DNA of 64,000 bases from the NCBI GenBank assembly GCA_963719135.1, contig CAVRAZ010000007.1, positions 186,001-250,000 of the forward strand, in the 5' to 3' direction. The notes under the pieces were generated by a model, which saw nothing but the letters and a program-made list of their open reading frames with translations, was not told where the DNA came from and made no database searches. Made by a program: the position numbers and the translations under genes. This document shows positions 45,193 to 55,033 of the stretch, in pieces. Origin of the DNA: CAVRAZ01 sp963719135. GTDB lineage: Bacteria > Pseudomonadota > Gammaproteobacteria > DSM-19610. The first letter of the stretch is position 1, and every line of letters begins with the position of its first letter.

Positions 45193-45882
45193 TCAGTGCC
45201 GGGTCACCGGGTCGATCGGGACGACTTTCATGCGCCACTTGTCACAGCCGTAATAGTCGATTTCCGCGTGACGGCTGGGATAGCGCCCGCAGTTGAAGTA
45301 GCGCCAGTAAAACGAGTTATAGCCGGAGCAGAAACCGGTGGCGTCGTCAAGCACCGGGCAACGCAGCCAGAGAATGTGGCAGCAGCGCTGGCAGTCGCCG
45401 CACCCGGCGCCATGACGCCAGCCGGGGGCCAGTTCCACCAGTCCATGATCCGGCTTCGATTGCGGCGGGCTGGTCAGCGGCACACTGAGCATGAACTGGC
45501 CCTCGCGCCTGAACATGAGCCAGACAATGTTCCACGCGTGCGGAAACAGGCGCCAGGCACGACGCCAGTGGCGCCAGAACCGCCAGTCGTTGTAAAACAG
45601 GTGCGTCATCAGCGGCGCGGTCGCGAAACCGCCGACGACGGTGATCATGGACAAACCGATGTAGGTATAAAAGCCCAGCCGCGCGCTTGCCCAGCCCAGT
45701 TGCCGGAGGCGGGTGGCTATGCGCCCGGCAGGGCCGCCGGCGATCTTTCGACCCGGTGCCAGCAGGTCGTCGAGCGGCAGTACCTGCCGCGGCATCCGTT
45801 CCCGTCCTTGTGCGGGATCGGTCGGGACGCGGAACGGGCGGGTACGGGATGGGGTTCGTGTCTGGTGACGGGGTTCGATCAT
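45193..45882 (-). CDS. Cysteine-rich membrane-associated hypothetical protein
   Basis: The chosen start (MIEPRHQTRT) gives 229 residues. A hydrophobic segment (GFYTYIGLSMITVVGGFA) suggests one membrane span. The C-terminal 75 residues hold a cysteine cluster: CGDCQRCC, LRCPVLDD, GFCSGY, NCGRYP and YGCDKW. Eight or so cysteines in this spacing suggest a metal or iron-sulfur site, reminiscent of YkgJ-type CxxCxxCC proteins. No family can be named with confidence. Expression signals are not obvious. Confidence 0.55.
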   Translation of the reverse strand: MIEPRHQTRTPSRTRPFRVPTDPAQGRERMPRQVLPLDDLLAPGRKIAGGPAGRIATRLRQLGWASARLGFYTYIGLSMITVVGGFATAPLMTHLFYNDWRFWRHWRRAWRLFPHAWNIVWLMFRREGQFMLSVPLTSPPQSKPDHGLVELAPGWRHGAGCGDCQRCCHILWLRCPVLDDATGFCSGYNSFYWRYFNCGRYPSRHAEIDYYGCDKWRMKVVPIDPVTRH

Positions 45883-46026
45883 GGCGGCTATGGTAATTCG
45901 CGCGGAGCCCCGTGTCGATAAGCCCGTTTGGTTGATGGCGAGGATAATGGCCGCGAGGCGGCACGTCGGAAACAACCGGGGCGCCGTTTCGCGGGCCGCC
46001 GTACCCATTCGACCGATGAGGGATTC

Positions 46027-46545
46027 ATGAACGACGACAGCCGCTCGGTCCAGCGCATTCGCGAGGAGATCCTGGCGTTTCGCAGGCGCTTCGACAGTCT
46101 GGTACTGGCCACAGTGTCAGCCGATGCGGCACCGGAAGCCAGCGCCGCGCCGATGATCTGCGGCGCCGATGGTGAATTCTACGTTTTCGTCAGCGCACTT
46201 GCCGCGCATACCGGCAATCTGAGAGGCAATCCCCAGGCCGGCGTGTTGCTCATCGAGCCGGCCGAACAGGCGCAGAACGCGTTCGCGCGCCGCCGTCTGA
46301 CCTATCAGTGCCGTGCCGAAACGGTGGCCAGGGATGCGCCGGTATTCGCGGCGGTGCTGCAGCGCTTTGCACAACGTTTTGGAGATATCGTCGAAACGCT
46401 CAAGGCCCTGCCGGACTTCGAGCTGGTGCGGTTGACGCCGGTGTCGGGGACCTATGTGCGCGGTTTCGGTCAGGCCTGGCGGCTGGGCGGCGAGGCGATG
46501 AACGAACCGGAGCACATCAACCCGGCGCGGGATGGCAAGCGCTGA
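46027..46545 (+). CDS. HugZ-family heme-utilisation/PNPOx-like protein
   Basis: A 172-residue split-barrel flavin-reductase-like protein. Family strings are FDSLVLATVSADAAPEASAA, FYVFVSALAAHTGNL, VLLIEPAEQAQNAFARRRLT and GTYVRGFGQAWRL. HugZ/HutZ proteins bind heme and help degrade or use it; others of this fold have unknown roles. The ATG at 46027 was preferred over upstream codons because similarity begins there. No other heme-uptake gene is adjacent. Confidence 0.82.
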   Translation: MNDDSRSVQRIREEILAFRRRFDSLVLATVSADAAPEASAAPMICGADGEFYVFVSALAAHTGNLRGNPQAGVLLIEPAEQAQNAFARRRLTYQCRAETVARDAPVFAAVLQRFAQRFGDIVETLKALPDFELVRLTPVSGTYVRGFGQAWRLGGEAMNEPEHINPARDGKR

Positions 46546-46662
46546 AGCGCTCCGTCTCGACTGCGCGGAATGCCGGCCTCGCGGGTCTTGCGTGCGGGCG
46601 CAGGTTCAATCCGGCGGCGGTCGGGGCGGCCCACGGGTCCGGTTTTCAATGAGGTGATGGTG

Positions 46663-46941
46663 ATGAAGGCAACCGCCGAGTTACAGGTCGTTCCCATCGG
46701 TGACGGTGTTTCCGTGCGCAGGCAGATCGCTCACGTGGTGCAACTGCTCAACCGACACGATTTCGTCGTCGAGACGCACGCGTCCGGCACCAACATCGAA
46801 GGCGCCATGGCGGAAATTCTTGCCGCGGTCGCCGAGATTCACGCCGCACTGCACGCCGACGGCAGTGTGCGGCTGGTCAGCTATCTGAAATTGGAGACGC
46901 GTACCGACAAACCGCCGACCCTCGCGGGAAAGCGGTTGTAG
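46663..46941 (+). CDS. MTH1187/YkoF-like thiamine-binding protein
   Basis: A 92-residue protein of the MTH1187 family: AELQVVPIGDGVSVRRQIAH, THASGTNIEGAMAEILAAVA and the C-terminal VRLVSYLKLETRTDK. These small ferredoxin-fold proteins bind thiamine or hydroxymethylpyrimidine. ATG 46663 sits 6 nt after GAGGTG, whereas ATG 46657 is too close to it. Stops with TAG. It lies immediately left of repeat copy D. Confidence 0.85.
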   Translation: MKATAELQVVPIGDGVSVRRQIAHVVQLLNRHDFVVETHASGTNIEGAMAEILAAVAEIHAALHADGSVRLVSYLKLETRTDKPPTLAGKRL

Positions 46942-46989
46942 CGGCAGTGGACTGTTGCGGGGGCGACCGGCCGAGGGCGCGCGATTCTG

Positions 46990-47694
46990 TTAACCACAAA
47001 GCACGCGAAGGTACCCCACCTTTAACCGCAAAGGACGCGAAGGACACGAAGGTGAGAATAGCAAAGAACCTCTCTTGGGATTGTCGTGCCGGCGAAGGCC
47101 GGCATCCGGTAGCCACGAAGCACACGAAAATACCCCACCTTTAACCGCGAAGGAAAGACACTTTAACCGTTTAACCACAAAGGACACGAAGGACACCAAG
47201 GCAAGAATAGCAAAGAACCTTTCTCGGGATCGTCATGCCGGCGAAGGCCGGCATCCAGGAGGGTGTCAATTTAACTGTGTAACCGGCGTTCACACGGGTA
47301 CTCGCTCACCGAACATAATGACGAACTGATTGAGTGCTGCCTTCCAGTTTCGTATTACACAGTTCTTTATTACACCATCGCATCCAGACGCTGAACCTTG
47401 GCGCGCGCAGTGAAGCCCCCGTCAATAATCGCCAGTCTGATGTTGTCAAGGCCGTCGCAGGACAACGGACGCGATCCACAAGGGTTCGCCAGGTGGGATT
47501 CCCCCGTTCAATCGCTGCGGTGTCGACTGGATGCCGGCCTTCGCCGGCATGACGGCTAGGCCGGAGGTGACTCGATACTGTTTACCTTCGTGTCCTTTGT
47601 GTCCTTTGTGGTTAAGCGGTTAAGGTGTTTTACCTTCGCGTCCTTTGCGGTTAAAGGTGGGTTACCTCCGTGTGCTCTGCGGTTGAAGAGGTTT
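46990..47694. repeat. Interspersed nested inverted-repeat element, copy D (inverted, interrupted)
   Basis: The largest copy, 705 bp. Its core (about 47388-47535) is the reverse complement of the core of copy C, so it lies in the opposite orientation. The left side has two rounds of arm plus REP palindrome (CCGGCGAAGGCCGG near 47090 and 47240), the right side one palindrome near 47535 and three alternating arms. A 121-bp IS256-derived element is inserted at 47259-47379. Confidence 0.85.
47259..47379 (-). mobile_element. IS256-derived miniature element with 8-bp target duplication
   Basis: Termini GAGGGTGT...ACTGTGTAA on the left and the imperfect inverse (GATGGTGT...ACTGTGTAA read from the right) are IS256-type ends. 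Between them, on the minus strand, the last codons of an IS256 transposase survive: NWKAALNQFVIMFGERVPV and a stop. The rest of the transposase is deleted. The 8-bp sequence GCATCCAG occurs exactly on both sides (47251-47258 and 47380-47387), the target duplication expected of this family. Non-autonomous. Confidence 0.85.
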
Positions 47695-47700
47695 AACCAC

Positions 47701-48699
47701 CTAACCGATTTCCAGAACCAACTTGCCGATCGGGTGTTCCTGCTCCAGGCACCGGTGAGCCGCCGCCGCGTGCTCCAGCGGATAGCGCGCCGCCACGGCG
47801 ATCCTGAGTTTCTTCTGGTCGAACAGCATCGCGCACCGGCGCAGTATCTCGGCCTGGTGCCGTTTGGCCGGTTCGAGACCCAGCATGACCGGCGACAGCA
47901 TCAGCTCCAGCGAAATACGCAGATTGCGTTTGCGCGCTTCGCCCCAGGGCATGGACTCGGTGGGTTGCAGCAGGGTCACCAGGTCGCCGTAGGGCTTCAC
48001 GCACGCAACGCTGGCATCGAGCACATCGCCGCCCAGGGTGTCGAACGCGATATCGACGCCTTCGCCGTCGGTCCAGTCGCGGATGGCGCCGGCGACATCC
48101 TCGTGCCGGTAATCGATGACCTTGTCCGCGCCAAGTTCCCGCGCAAAGGCCGCCTTGATTTCGCCGGTGACCGTGGTCGCGACCTGCGCGCCGGCGTGTT
48201 TCGCCAACTGCAGCGCAACGTGGCCGACGCCGCCGGCGCCGGCATGGATGAGGACGCGCTGGCCGGCCTTGAGCCGCACGCGATCATGCAGCGCCTCCCA
48301 CGCGGTGATCAGCACCAGCGGCGCCGCCGCGGCTTCGGCAAACGACAGCGTGTCCGGTTTGTGCGCGACCAGCGCCGCGTCCACGGCGACGCGCCCGGCG
48401 TAGGTGCCTTGGCGTCCCAGGAAACCAGGTTGCGAAAACCAGACTTCGTCGCCGGGCGAATAGCCGGTGACCGCAGCGCCGACCGATTCGACAATGCCGG
48501 CGCCGTCGCACCCCGGAATGAGCGGAAAGGTCACCGGAAAGCGCTCGGGTGCGCTGCGAATCTTGGTGTCGATCGGATTGACGCCGGCGGCCTTGAGTCG
48601 CACGAGTATCTGGTCGTCGCGCGTGAGTTCGGCATCGGGCAGCGTACCGGCGCAGAGGACCTCGGCGCCGCCGCCCCGTTCCAGGTAGACTGCTCTCAT
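47701..48699 (-). CDS. Zinc-independent MDR oxidoreductase (quinone reductase-like)
   Basis: The protein is 332 residues from MRAVYLERGG. The GroES-like N-terminal domain includes VNPIDTKIRSAP and LIPGCDGAGIVESVG, and the Rossmann domain has the NADPH loop HAGAGGVGHVALQLAK. The structural and catalytic zinc cysteines of alcohol dehydrogenases are missing, so it belongs with zeta-crystallin-type quinone or enone reductases. Physiological substrate unknown. It stands alone, bracketed by oppositely oriented repeat copies D and C. Confidence 0.85.
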   Translation of the reverse strand: MRAVYLERGGGAEVLCAGTLPDAELTRDDQILVRLKAAGVNPIDTKIRSAPERFPVTFPLIPGCDGAGIVESVGAAVTGYSPGDEVWFSQPGFLGRQGTYAGRVAVDAALVAHKPDTLSFAEAAAAPLVLITAWEALHDRVRLKAGQRVLIHAGAGGVGHVALQLAKHAGAQVATTVTGEIKAAFARELGADKVIDYRHEDVAGAIRDWTDGEGVDIAFDTLGGDVLDASVACVKPYGDLVTLLQPTESMPWGEARKRNLRISLELMLSPVMLGLEPAKRHQAEILRRCAMLFDQKKLRIAVAARYPLEHAAAAHRCLEQEHPIGKLVLEIG

Positions 48700-48804
48700 G
48701 GCGGGTGCCTCATCGGGATCGTCCGACGACAACATGCGCGTTCGTGCAAAGTCTGTCAACGTCGGGACGAACGGGTCGGTTGATCAGCCGTAGCGGGTTT
48801 ATCC

Positions 48805-49349
48805 AACCACAAACCACACGAAGCTGACCAGCCTTTAACCGCAAAGGACGCAAAGGACGCGAAGGTCACACACCTTAACCGCTTAACCACAAAGGACACG
48901 AAGGACACGAAGGTAGACATTTTCACGCCACCTCCGGTCGAGCCGTCATGCCGGCGAAGGCCGGCGTCCAGTCGACGTCGCAGCGAATGAATGGGGGAAT
49001 TCCACTTGGCCAACCCCTGTGGATTGCGTCCCTTGTCCTGCAACATCCTTGACAACAGCCGACTGGAATTTATGCCGGGGCTTCACTGCATGCACCAAGG
49101 TTCGGCGTCCCTGGATGCCGGCCTTCGCCGGCATGACGATCCCAAGAGACGTTTCTTTGCTACTTTTACCTTGGTGTTCTTTGTGTCCGTTGTGGTTAGG
49201 TGGCTAAAATGTCTTTCCTTCGCGTCCTTCGCGATTAAAGGTTGGGTACCTTCGTGTACGTCGTGGTTAAGAGGTTGGAGTGTCTTTCCTTCGCGTCCTT
49301 TGCGTCCTTCGCGGTTAAACGTTATTTGCCTTCGTGTGCTTTGTGGTTG
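48805..49349. repeat. Interspersed nested inverted-repeat element, copy C
   Basis: 545 bp. Alternating arms of ACCGCAAAGGACGC and ACCACAAAGGACAC type run inward on the left to a REP palindrome near 48953, then a core of about 150 bp, a second palindrome near 49125 and five alternating inverted arms. The right end overlaps the 3' end of mtfA by 28 bp. Confidence 0.87.
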
Positions 49350-50125
49350 GGCGAACTCCGCGCCGGGTCCTGGCGGTAGAACTGACCGAATACGCGATAC
49401 ACGTCCGGATAGACCGTCTGCAGGTGCTGCGGTTGTTCGAAGAAGAGTTCGGTGAGCACGGCGAAAAATTCCGCCGGGCTCTCGGCGCCGTAGGGATTGA
49501 CGGGCGCAGGCAGTCGCCGGTCCAGGCAGTCGCGCAGATCGTCGTAGGCCGCCGTCAGCGCCGCCGTCCAGTCGGGGCGCGACACGTCGGCGTGCAGGGG
49601 CGGCATGCCGTTGGCCGCGCCGTTGCGCATGTCCAGCTTGTGCGCGAATTCGTGCAGAATGACATTGGCGCCGGGCCGGTCGGGGTGCGCGCCGGGCCGT
49701 ATATCGTGCCAGGACAGAATGACCGGGCCGCGATCCCATGCCTCGCCGTCCAGCGCTCGGCGCGTCGCGTGCACCACGCCCGCCGCATCCTGCACTTCGT
49801 GCGCGACGATGAACGTGTCCGGGTACAGCACAATCTCGCGCCAACCTGCGTAATAGTCGAGGTCCAGGTTCAGGATCGGCAGGCAGGCCTGCGCGCCAAT
49901 CGACACCCGCATCGCCTCGGTCACGTCCAGGCCCTGCACGCCGACGAAGGTCTTTTCGTGCAGAAAGCGCGTGGCCAGCAGCCTCAGGCGATGCCGTTCT
50001 TCGGTGTTCAGCCGCCACAGCGCCGGCGCCTGCGACAGCGCGTCCTCCCACTGATGCAGCGGTATGCGGTGTTTACGCAGCAACCGCTGGAACCACCAGC
50101 GGCGGACGCGATCAATTGCAGGCAT
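49322..50125 (-). CDS. mtfA: MtfA-family zinc metallopeptidase
   Basis: The protein is 267 residues from MPAIDRVRRWWF. The zinc site is HEFAHKLD with the downstream glutamate in ESPAEFFAVLTELFF. Other family strings are FLHEKTFVGVQGLDV, LDLDYYAGWREIVLYP and GPVILSWHDI. In E. coli MtfA binds the Mlc repressor and has aminopeptidase activity linked to glucose-transporter control; Mlc is not seen here. Oddity: the last eight residues (NHKAHEGK) and the stop are encoded by the outer arm of repeat copy C, so the original C-terminus has been replaced or extended. Confidence 0.88.
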   Translation of the reverse strand: MPAIDRVRRWWFQRLLRKHRIPLHQWEDALSQAPALWRLNTEERHRLRLLATRFLHEKTFVGVQGLDVTEAMRVSIGAQACLPILNLDLDYYAGWREIVLYPDTFIVAHEVQDAAGVVHATRRALDGEAWDRGPVILSWHDIRPGAHPDRPGANVILHEFAHKLDMRNGAANGMPPLHADVSRPDWTAALTAAYDDLRDCLDRRLPAPVNPYGAESPAEFFAVLTELFFEQPQHLQTVYPDVYRVFGQFYRQDPARSSPNHKAHEGK

Positions 50126-50292
50126 GGCTTTACTGTTATCGTCGCAGTCTGTGGCCAAAGGCGCGGCGGCGTCTTGCGACCGGACCGCATGGACCGGACG
50201 GCGCGGCAGCACGCTCATCCGCACCCAAGTCTGAACGGGATCTTTTTGCGTTACAATGGCGCTGAATTCCGCATGTCGTCGCAGGCACGGCC

Positions 50293-51648
<1,356 letters not shown>

Positions 51649-51650
51649 CG

Positions 51651-51956
51651 ATGCCCTTTACAGTGACCATTCACAGCACCGGTGACCGCTTTCCCGTCGG
51701 CGATGGCGAGAGCATCCTCGCCGCGGCGCGGCGCCAGGGAATCGAGTTGCCCTACGGTTGTGCCAACGGAACCTGCGGGTTCTGCATCAGCCGCATCATC
51801 GAGGGCCGGATCGATTACCCCGACGGCCATCCGCTTGCGCTGCCCGATGACGAGGCCGGCGCGGGCAAAGGGTTGTGCTGCGTCGGCCACCCTGCCGCCG
51901 ACCTGGTCATCGAGCCCGACCATCTGGGCGAGCAAGGCGAACCCTGGGACGATTGA
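51651..51956 (+). CDS. 2Fe-2S ferredoxin
   Basis: A 101-residue plant-type ferredoxin. The cluster cysteines are in YGCANGTCGFC and the last in GLCCVGHP; the N-terminal half reads ESILAAARRQGIELP. The ATG lies 2 nt after the glutamate dehydrogenase stop, so the two are certainly co-transcribed. Such short ferredoxins serve oxygenases, reductases or cluster assembly. Why it is coupled to gdhA is unclear. Confidence 0.9.
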   Translation: MPFTVTIHSTGDRFPVGDGESILAAARRQGIELPYGCANGTCGFCISRIIEGRIDYPDGHPLALPDDEAGAGKGLCCVGHPAADLVIEPDHLGEQGEPWDD

Positions 51957-52038
51957 ACGTCGCCGGGGGTCCGGTCTGCGGCGTGGCGGGGAAGCGCGCC
52001 CGGGGTTCGATCGGGAACCCCGGGATCGGATCGCAGCC

Positions 52039-52482
52039 TCAGGCGGCGCGCTGCGAGTCGCCCTTGATGGCGCGGATCAGCGGATACAACTGTTCCGTTT
52101 CGTCCTGAATTCGGTTGAGGATGATGTCGAACATCTGGCGGGTGTCTTTCAGAAACTCCGCGTGATCGGCGATGTGCAACTGCTGTTTGTGTCGTGCGCA
52201 CCAGGTCTTGGTGTACTGGTTGAAGATGCGCTTGATTTCCTGCGTGCCGCCCATGAATTTCTGCGCGATCTTGCGGGCATGGTCGTCGTGGCTGTTGAGC
52301 AGCGCCCCGTAGGTATGCTCGACCGTGTCCAGATGCGCCTGCATCTTCTCGCCGAACCGGTAGAAGAGTTCGCAGCAGGTACCGGTGTCGCACATGCTGC
52401 GATCGTTCAACAGATACCTGAGAACGTTGGAAAGTTCAGTGATTTCGTGGCTTTGGGCGTGCAGTTGGTCATAGGTGATCAT
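52039..52482 (-). CDS. Hemerythrin-like HHE-domain protein
   Basis: A 147-residue helical protein from MITYDQLHAQ, which follows AAAGGAG. Spaced histidines and acidic residues that could bind a di-iron site occur in QLHAQSHEI, HLDTVEHTYGALL, NSHDDHARK and ARHKQQLHIADHAEF. The fold and length suit the hemerythrin cation-binding family, which senses or stores O2 or NO, but ligand positions differ from classical hemerythrin, so function is tentative. Cysteines SMCDTGTCC near residue 35 are unusual for the family. Confidence 0.6.
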   Translation of the reverse strand: MITYDQLHAQSHEITELSNVLRYLLNDRSMCDTGTCCELFYRFGEKMQAHLDTVEHTYGALLNSHDDHARKIAQKFMGGTQEIKRIFNQYTKTWCARHKQQLHIADHAEFLKDTRQMFDIILNRIQDETEQLYPLIRAIKGDSQRAA

Positions 52483-52640
52483 TTGCAATACTCCTTTGAC
52501 TTCCGTGATCATTAAGCCCCTGCGGGCGTGTGCTGGGGGTTATCGGTATGCGGCCATATAGCTGAGTAGCGTCAGGTAAAACCGGCACGAAGTCTATTGA
52601 CCTGAATCAAGAATGAATCCTGTTGAAAATCATTAACGGC

Positions 52641-53504
52641 TTATAAACCAATCCGATTTCCGGTGTCGCTCGCCGGCCGGTCGAGGCCCCCGACGGCGGC
52701 CTGGACGCTGTCTTGCGCGGATCTCGATGACCGGTATTCCCGCGTGTTCGCGTCGGGCCGGTAGCGGACTTCGATACCGGATGGTTCAGCTTCGTCGATC
52801 AGCCGGTTCCACAGGGTTTCGACCGGTTGTTCGAAAATCGTGGCGGGATCCACTTTCACGAGGTGCCAGCTCCCGCGCAGGATCTCGATGCCGAGTTGCC
52901 CGGGTCCCCAGCCGGTGTAGCCCAGGTAAAGGTGCAGTTCGTCTTCGGGCGTCCGGCGCGCCAGCAGCGTATCGAGCACGTGCCGATCGCTGCTGAAGTA
53001 GAGTTGGTCGGCGATGGGGAACGCTTGCGTCTGCGGCACGGATTCGCGGGTCAGGAGAAAGAACTGGCTGAGCGAGAGGGGGCCGCCGAAAAACACCGGC
53101 TGATTGTCGGCGCCGTCCTTCTTGTCGAGATCCGGCAATGCCTCGCTCAGGCGCACGTGGAGTTTGCGGTTGACCACCAGACCTTGCGTGCCGTTCGCGT
53201 CACTGTTCAGCACAAGAATCACGCTGCGGCGGAAGAACGGGTCATCCAGCGCGCGGCTCGCGACCAGAAACAGCCCGGCAGCCGGTTCCGAATCCTGCGG
53301 TACGGACGTGGCGGGCGCCGGCGCGTTCGGGGGATCCGGCGGCGCTGCAGCAGTGTTTCCCGCGCGCGCGCCACTGAGCGCACTGAAGCAGACCAGCGCG
53401 AGGACGGCTCTGGCAGTTGTGTGCCGGAGAACGTCGAAACACGCTGACCCGACGCGCGGGCCTGCGCGTCCGGGTGTCGTCCTTTGCCTGGCGCCGGCGA
53501 ACAA
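52641..53504 (-). CDS. AlgH/YqgE-family (DUF179) protein with signal peptide
   Basis: The domain (residues about 75-250) is a clear UPF0301/YqgE match: AGLFLVASRALDDPFFRRSV, TQGLVVNRKL, FFGGPLSLSQFFLLT and LGYTGWGPGQLGIEI. Unlike ordinary cytosolic YqgE, this copy has an N-terminal extension with a hydrophobic stretch (TARAVLALVCFSALSGARAG) that looks like a signal peptide. I place the start at TTG 53504, 7 nt after GGGGAGGA; the start is uncertain. Function of the family is unknown; export would be atypical. Confidence 0.75.
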   Translation of the reverse strand: MFAGARQRTTPGRAGPRVGSACFDVLRHTTARAVLALVCFSALSGARAGNTAAAPPDPPNAPAPATSVPQDSEPAAGLFLVASRALDDPFFRRSVILVLNSDANGTQGLVVNRKLHVRLSEALPDLDKKDGADNQPVFFGGPLSLSQFFLLTRESVPQTQAFPIADQLYFSSDRHVLDTLLARRTPEDELHLYLGYTGWGPGQLGIEILRGSWHLVKVDPATIFEQPVETLWNRLIDEAEPSGIEVRYRPDANTREYRSSRSAQDSVQAAVGGLDRPASDTGNRIGL

Positions 53505-53785
53505 ATGTCGTTCCTCCCCGGGGTTTGGATTTCGATTACTGCAAGCATAGCGCAACCCGGCCGGAAGGGTAGTCAACGCATGCCTAACCCGTTGAACCGG
53601 GCCTTTTTTGACCGGCCGCGGGCAGCGCGTGGGCAACCGCCTCGGGATCCCCGCCGTCACCCTGCGGCGGCCGGAGACAGGTGCAGGCGGCGGGCAACCC
53701 GCACCGGTCATGCCCGGCTCTGTTTCCCGCGCCGCATTTCCATTAAAGTCCCTACTGCAGCCCGATGGCCAAACGAGGAGCGCCC

Positions 53786-54184
53786 ATGTCAGAGAACATT
53801 ACGGTGAGAGACAGGAAGACTGGATTCTTCAACAAGATACCCTGGACATTCCTGATCATCGCCTACCTCCTGGTCGCGCACAATCTGAAACTGGATTTGA
53901 GCGGCGTGCCCGGTTACGTGTTTATAGGGTTGGGCGTGGTCGTGTTGTTTCTGGAATTCTTCAAGTCCGGTGATATCAGCACGTCGACATTTCTGACCGA
54001 CACCCTGTATGCCGTGGTCGGCGTTATCGTCGGCACTGCGCTGTTGTGCTACCTGTACTTCCGGCTGGAGCAGACACCGGATTTTTTTCACTGGTTCGGC
54101 TACGCGATTCTGGTCGGCGACGCGATCATGAGCCCGTTCAACGCGTTCCGAACAGCGCTGCGCAATTTCGGGGTCGGCAGTTGA
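53786..54184 (+). CDS. Small integral membrane protein, unknown function
   Basis: A 132-residue protein with about four hydrophobic helices: PWTFLIIAYLLVAHNL, GYVFIGLGVVVLFLEFF, DTLYAVVGVIVGTALLCYLY and a final one around WFGYAILVGDAI. The ATG follows ACGAGGAG. No family recognised and no charged pore-like residues. It stands alone between the divergent AlgH-like gene and dsbB. Confidence 0.65.
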   Translation: MSENITVRDRKTGFFNKIPWTFLIIAYLLVAHNLKLDLSGVPGYVFIGLGVVVLFLEFFKSGDISTSTFLTDTLYAVVGVIVGTALLCYLYFRLEQTPDFFHWFGYAILVGDAIMSPFNAFRTALRNFGVGS

Positions 54185-54418
54185 CGCGATGGCAAGACGG
54201 CTGGGGGCGGCTGTTCACCGTCGGTGTGCGGCGCAATGGTGCTGTCACTCGGCACTATGGCCGAACAGCGGAGCGAATTCCGGCCCCTATTCCAGTAGCC
54301 AAAAAATTACCCCCACTCGCCGGGAGTGCGGCGACCAATAGCACAGCCAGCATACTTCCAATAGAATCGTCGGCATCCGTCTGACGGTCTTCTGAACCAT
54401 CGATGAGGGAGTTGTCCT

Positions 54419-54928
54419 GTGTTAACGAAACTGGCCGGATTGGGGCGCGGCGCCGGTTACTGGCTTGCGTTGTTCGTCTTTTGTCTGGCCATGCTGGGCG
54501 TTGCGCTCTACTACCAATATGCGCTTGACCACCAGCCCTGTCTCATCTGTATCCAGGTGCGTATCCTGGTGCTGGGTATCGCCCTTGTCGCGGCAATCGC
54601 GCTGGCCGTGCGGCGCGCGCGCTTCGCTCCGGTGCTGGCGCACGCGGTCACCGCTGTGCTGGGCGCGGCGTTCTTCGGGCGCGCCTGGATGCTGCTCGGT
54701 ATAGAGCGCGGCACCGAGATCGGCGATTGCAGCTTCAACCTGGGATTGCCCGCATGGTTCGCGCTGGATCGATGGTTCCCGGCGTTGTTCAAAGTCCAGG
54801 AGGCGTGCGGCTACACCCCGACACTCTGGTTCGGCATCACGATGGCCCAAGCGCTGGTCGTGATCGCCGCGGCGCTGTGTGCGGTGAGTCTGGTACTGCT
54901 GGTCGCCGTGGCGGTGGCGAGGCGATGA
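54419..54928 (+). CDS. dsbB: DsbB-family disulfide bond formation protein
   Basis: A 169-residue inner-membrane protein of four helices, starting at GTG 54419. The first periplasmic loop has the redox pair CLIC after DHQP, and the second loop has the second pair of cysteines (GDCSFN and EACGYTP). DsbB reoxidises DsbA and passes electrons to quinone, which keeps disulfide formation going. That service would matter for secreted proteins here. No dsbA is in the window. Slightly shorter than E. coli DsbB (176). Confidence 0.9.
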   Translation: MLTKLAGLGRGAGYWLALFVFCLAMLGVALYYQYALDHQPCLICIQVRILVLGIALVAAIALAVRRARFAPVLAHAVTAVLGAAFFGRAWMLLGIERGTEIGDCSFNLGLPAWFALDRWFPALFKVQEACGYTPTLWFGITMAQALVVIAAALCAVSLVLLVAVAVARR

Positions 54929-54982
54929 CAGCGGAGCCGCGGCCAGCCGTGCTTCCTGGGGTGTCAGGGACTCAATCGGGAT

Positions 54983-55010
54983 TAACCGCGAAGGACGCGA
55001 AGGAACCAAC
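54983..55010. repeat. Solitary half-arm of the interspersed repeat family
   Basis: A single TTAACCGCGAAGGACGCGAAGG arm, of the type that borders copies A-D, stands here without a palindrome or partner arm. It is probably the remnant of a fifth copy. Confidence 0.65.
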
Positions 55011-55033
55011 GGACTTGTCAAGACCGACATCGG

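Noticed and set aside
39481..49349. CRISPR array
   Set aside because: The repeated GGACAC/GAAGG words have no constant spacer length and are arranged as inverted arms; no cas genes are present.
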